A stretch of DNA of 64,000 bases from Amaranthus tricolor (Eukaryota > Streptophyta > Magnoliopsida > Caryophyllales > Amaranthaceae): positions 19,104,983-19,168,982 of the forward strand of contig NC_080057.1 of the NCBI RefSeq assembly GCF_026212465.1, read 5' to 3'. The translations under genes and the position numbers were made by a program. Below the pieces are notes generated by a model. That model saw nothing but the letters and a program-made list of their open reading frames with translations. It was not told where the DNA came from and searched no databases. Below are positions 63,353 through 64,000 of the stretch, piece by piece; position 1 is the first letter of the stretch; the number at the start of each line of letters is the position of its first letter.

Positions 63353-63494
63353 GAACACAAGTGCACACACTTGATAAGCCAAGGAGATATATACCAACCC
63401 AAAATCATATGACAATGGGAAGAAGGTCTCTAATAGCTTATAAAGCGTGCACACCATTTTTAATTTATCGATGTGGGATAACTCATCCCAACAC
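63353..63494 (+). repeat. Direct repeat, copy 1 (~142 bp)
   Basis: GAACACAAGTGCACACACTT... to ...GGGATAACTCATCCCAACAC. Copy 2 starts 313 bp later. Copy 1 runs on into CCCCCCTCACATGCGAACCC and its inverse GGTTCGCATGTGGGAG-like phrase (63498-63540). It looks like a short retroelement or MITE family. Confidence 0.8.
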
Positions 63495-63665
63495 CCCCCT
63501 CACATGCGAACCCCCGTCAAGTTCGCATGTGGGAGTAATCAAATAGGGTAGGAACGCCATTCTTTTCGAACCTACCATTTTTTTTTAAATTATTGATCGA
63601 ACCATCGGCTCGGATACCATGTTAAATTAGGCTGGACTTATTGTGAATGCCAGCATATTAACGCG

Positions 63666-63808
63666 AGAACACAAGTGCACACACTTCATAAGCCAAGGAG
63701 ATATATACCATCCCAAAACCATATAGCAATGGGAAGAAGGTCTCTAATAGCTTATAAAGCGTGCACATCATTTTTAATTTATCGATGTGGGATAACTCAT
63801 CCCAACAT
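63666..63808 (+). repeat. Direct repeat, copy 2 (~143 bp)
   Basis: Same sequence as copy 1 with about eight differences. Between the copies is GGCTCGGATACCATGTTAAA (63608), the kind of phrase found at borders of short terminal-repeat elements. From 63809 to the end I see no gene. Confidence 0.8.
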
Positions 63809-64000
63809 ATCTTCATGCATAACCACGATGGTAAATTATAAGAAATTACCATAACAGGCCAAACACTATAAGTGATACTCATTGTGTGACGAGGATCAAC
63901 TCCGTCTAAAAAGGAAAAGCCTAATGGTATGCAAATCTGAAGCGAACTCAGGATATCGAGCATTAGAGGGGTCTTTGAGGGTGTGCAAGGTCATCGACCG

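Overview
This is nuclear DNA of a flowering plant, most likely a dicot. The genes are split by GT-AG introns, the background is AT-rich, and most of the window is plant transposable elements: Athila and Tekay/Del Ty3-gypsy elements, FAR1-type Mutator-like elements (MULEs), hAT-, mariner- and CACTA-like elements, foldbacks and AT microsatellites. The species cannot be fixed from the sequence. All boundaries were read by eye and may be off by a few bases.

Layout. 1-4449: first four exons (minus strand) of a transmembrane-9 superfamily (nonaspanin) gene that leaves the window on the left; intron 1 carries a solo LTR with a TTCAA duplication. 4690-7875: inverted-repeat DNA elements, including a hAT-like element with an 8-bp duplication and a MULE-like element that holds a possible captured GRF zinc-finger fragment. 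7876-21397: a rearranged Athila retrotransposon. Gag C-terminus, protease, RT, RNase H, integrase, seven ~550-bp tandem repeats, an Athila ORF-1/env-like gene and a partial 3' LTR lie on the plus strand. They are joined tail to tail to an inverted gag-PBS-5' LTR on the minus strand. 22257-31600: small DNA elements and a Tekay/Del remnant with a 4.1-kb LTR.

31640-33560: the one complete cellular gene, an intact 419-residue F-box/LRR protein resembling Arabidopsis At1g67190, with a 5'-UTR intron. 36050-38690: inverted arrays of a ~23-bp minisatellite, with a solo LTR (AAAAG duplications) in the middle. 42621-49783: a gutted Tekay-like element with LTRs, an iMet primer site and a decayed pol.

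51025-58190 is the most interesting block. It is a large MULE with terminal inverted repeats and strikingly palindromic GC-rich subterminal arrays. It carries two convergent genes: a plant-mobile-domain (PMD) protein on the plus strand, and a FAR1-MULE transposase-SWIM-OTU protease fusion on the minus strand. Both are broken by frameshifts or stops, and the first catalytic Asp of the transposase is Val. To its right lie an orphan exon resembling TGA-type bZIP factors, CACTA-like ends, a 520-bp foldback, a candidate Pack-MULE with a 10-bp target duplication (61595-62678), and a diverged 140-bp direct repeat.

How it works together: apart from the F-box gene and the TM9 gene this is a graveyard of nested elements. 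No autonomous element is intact.
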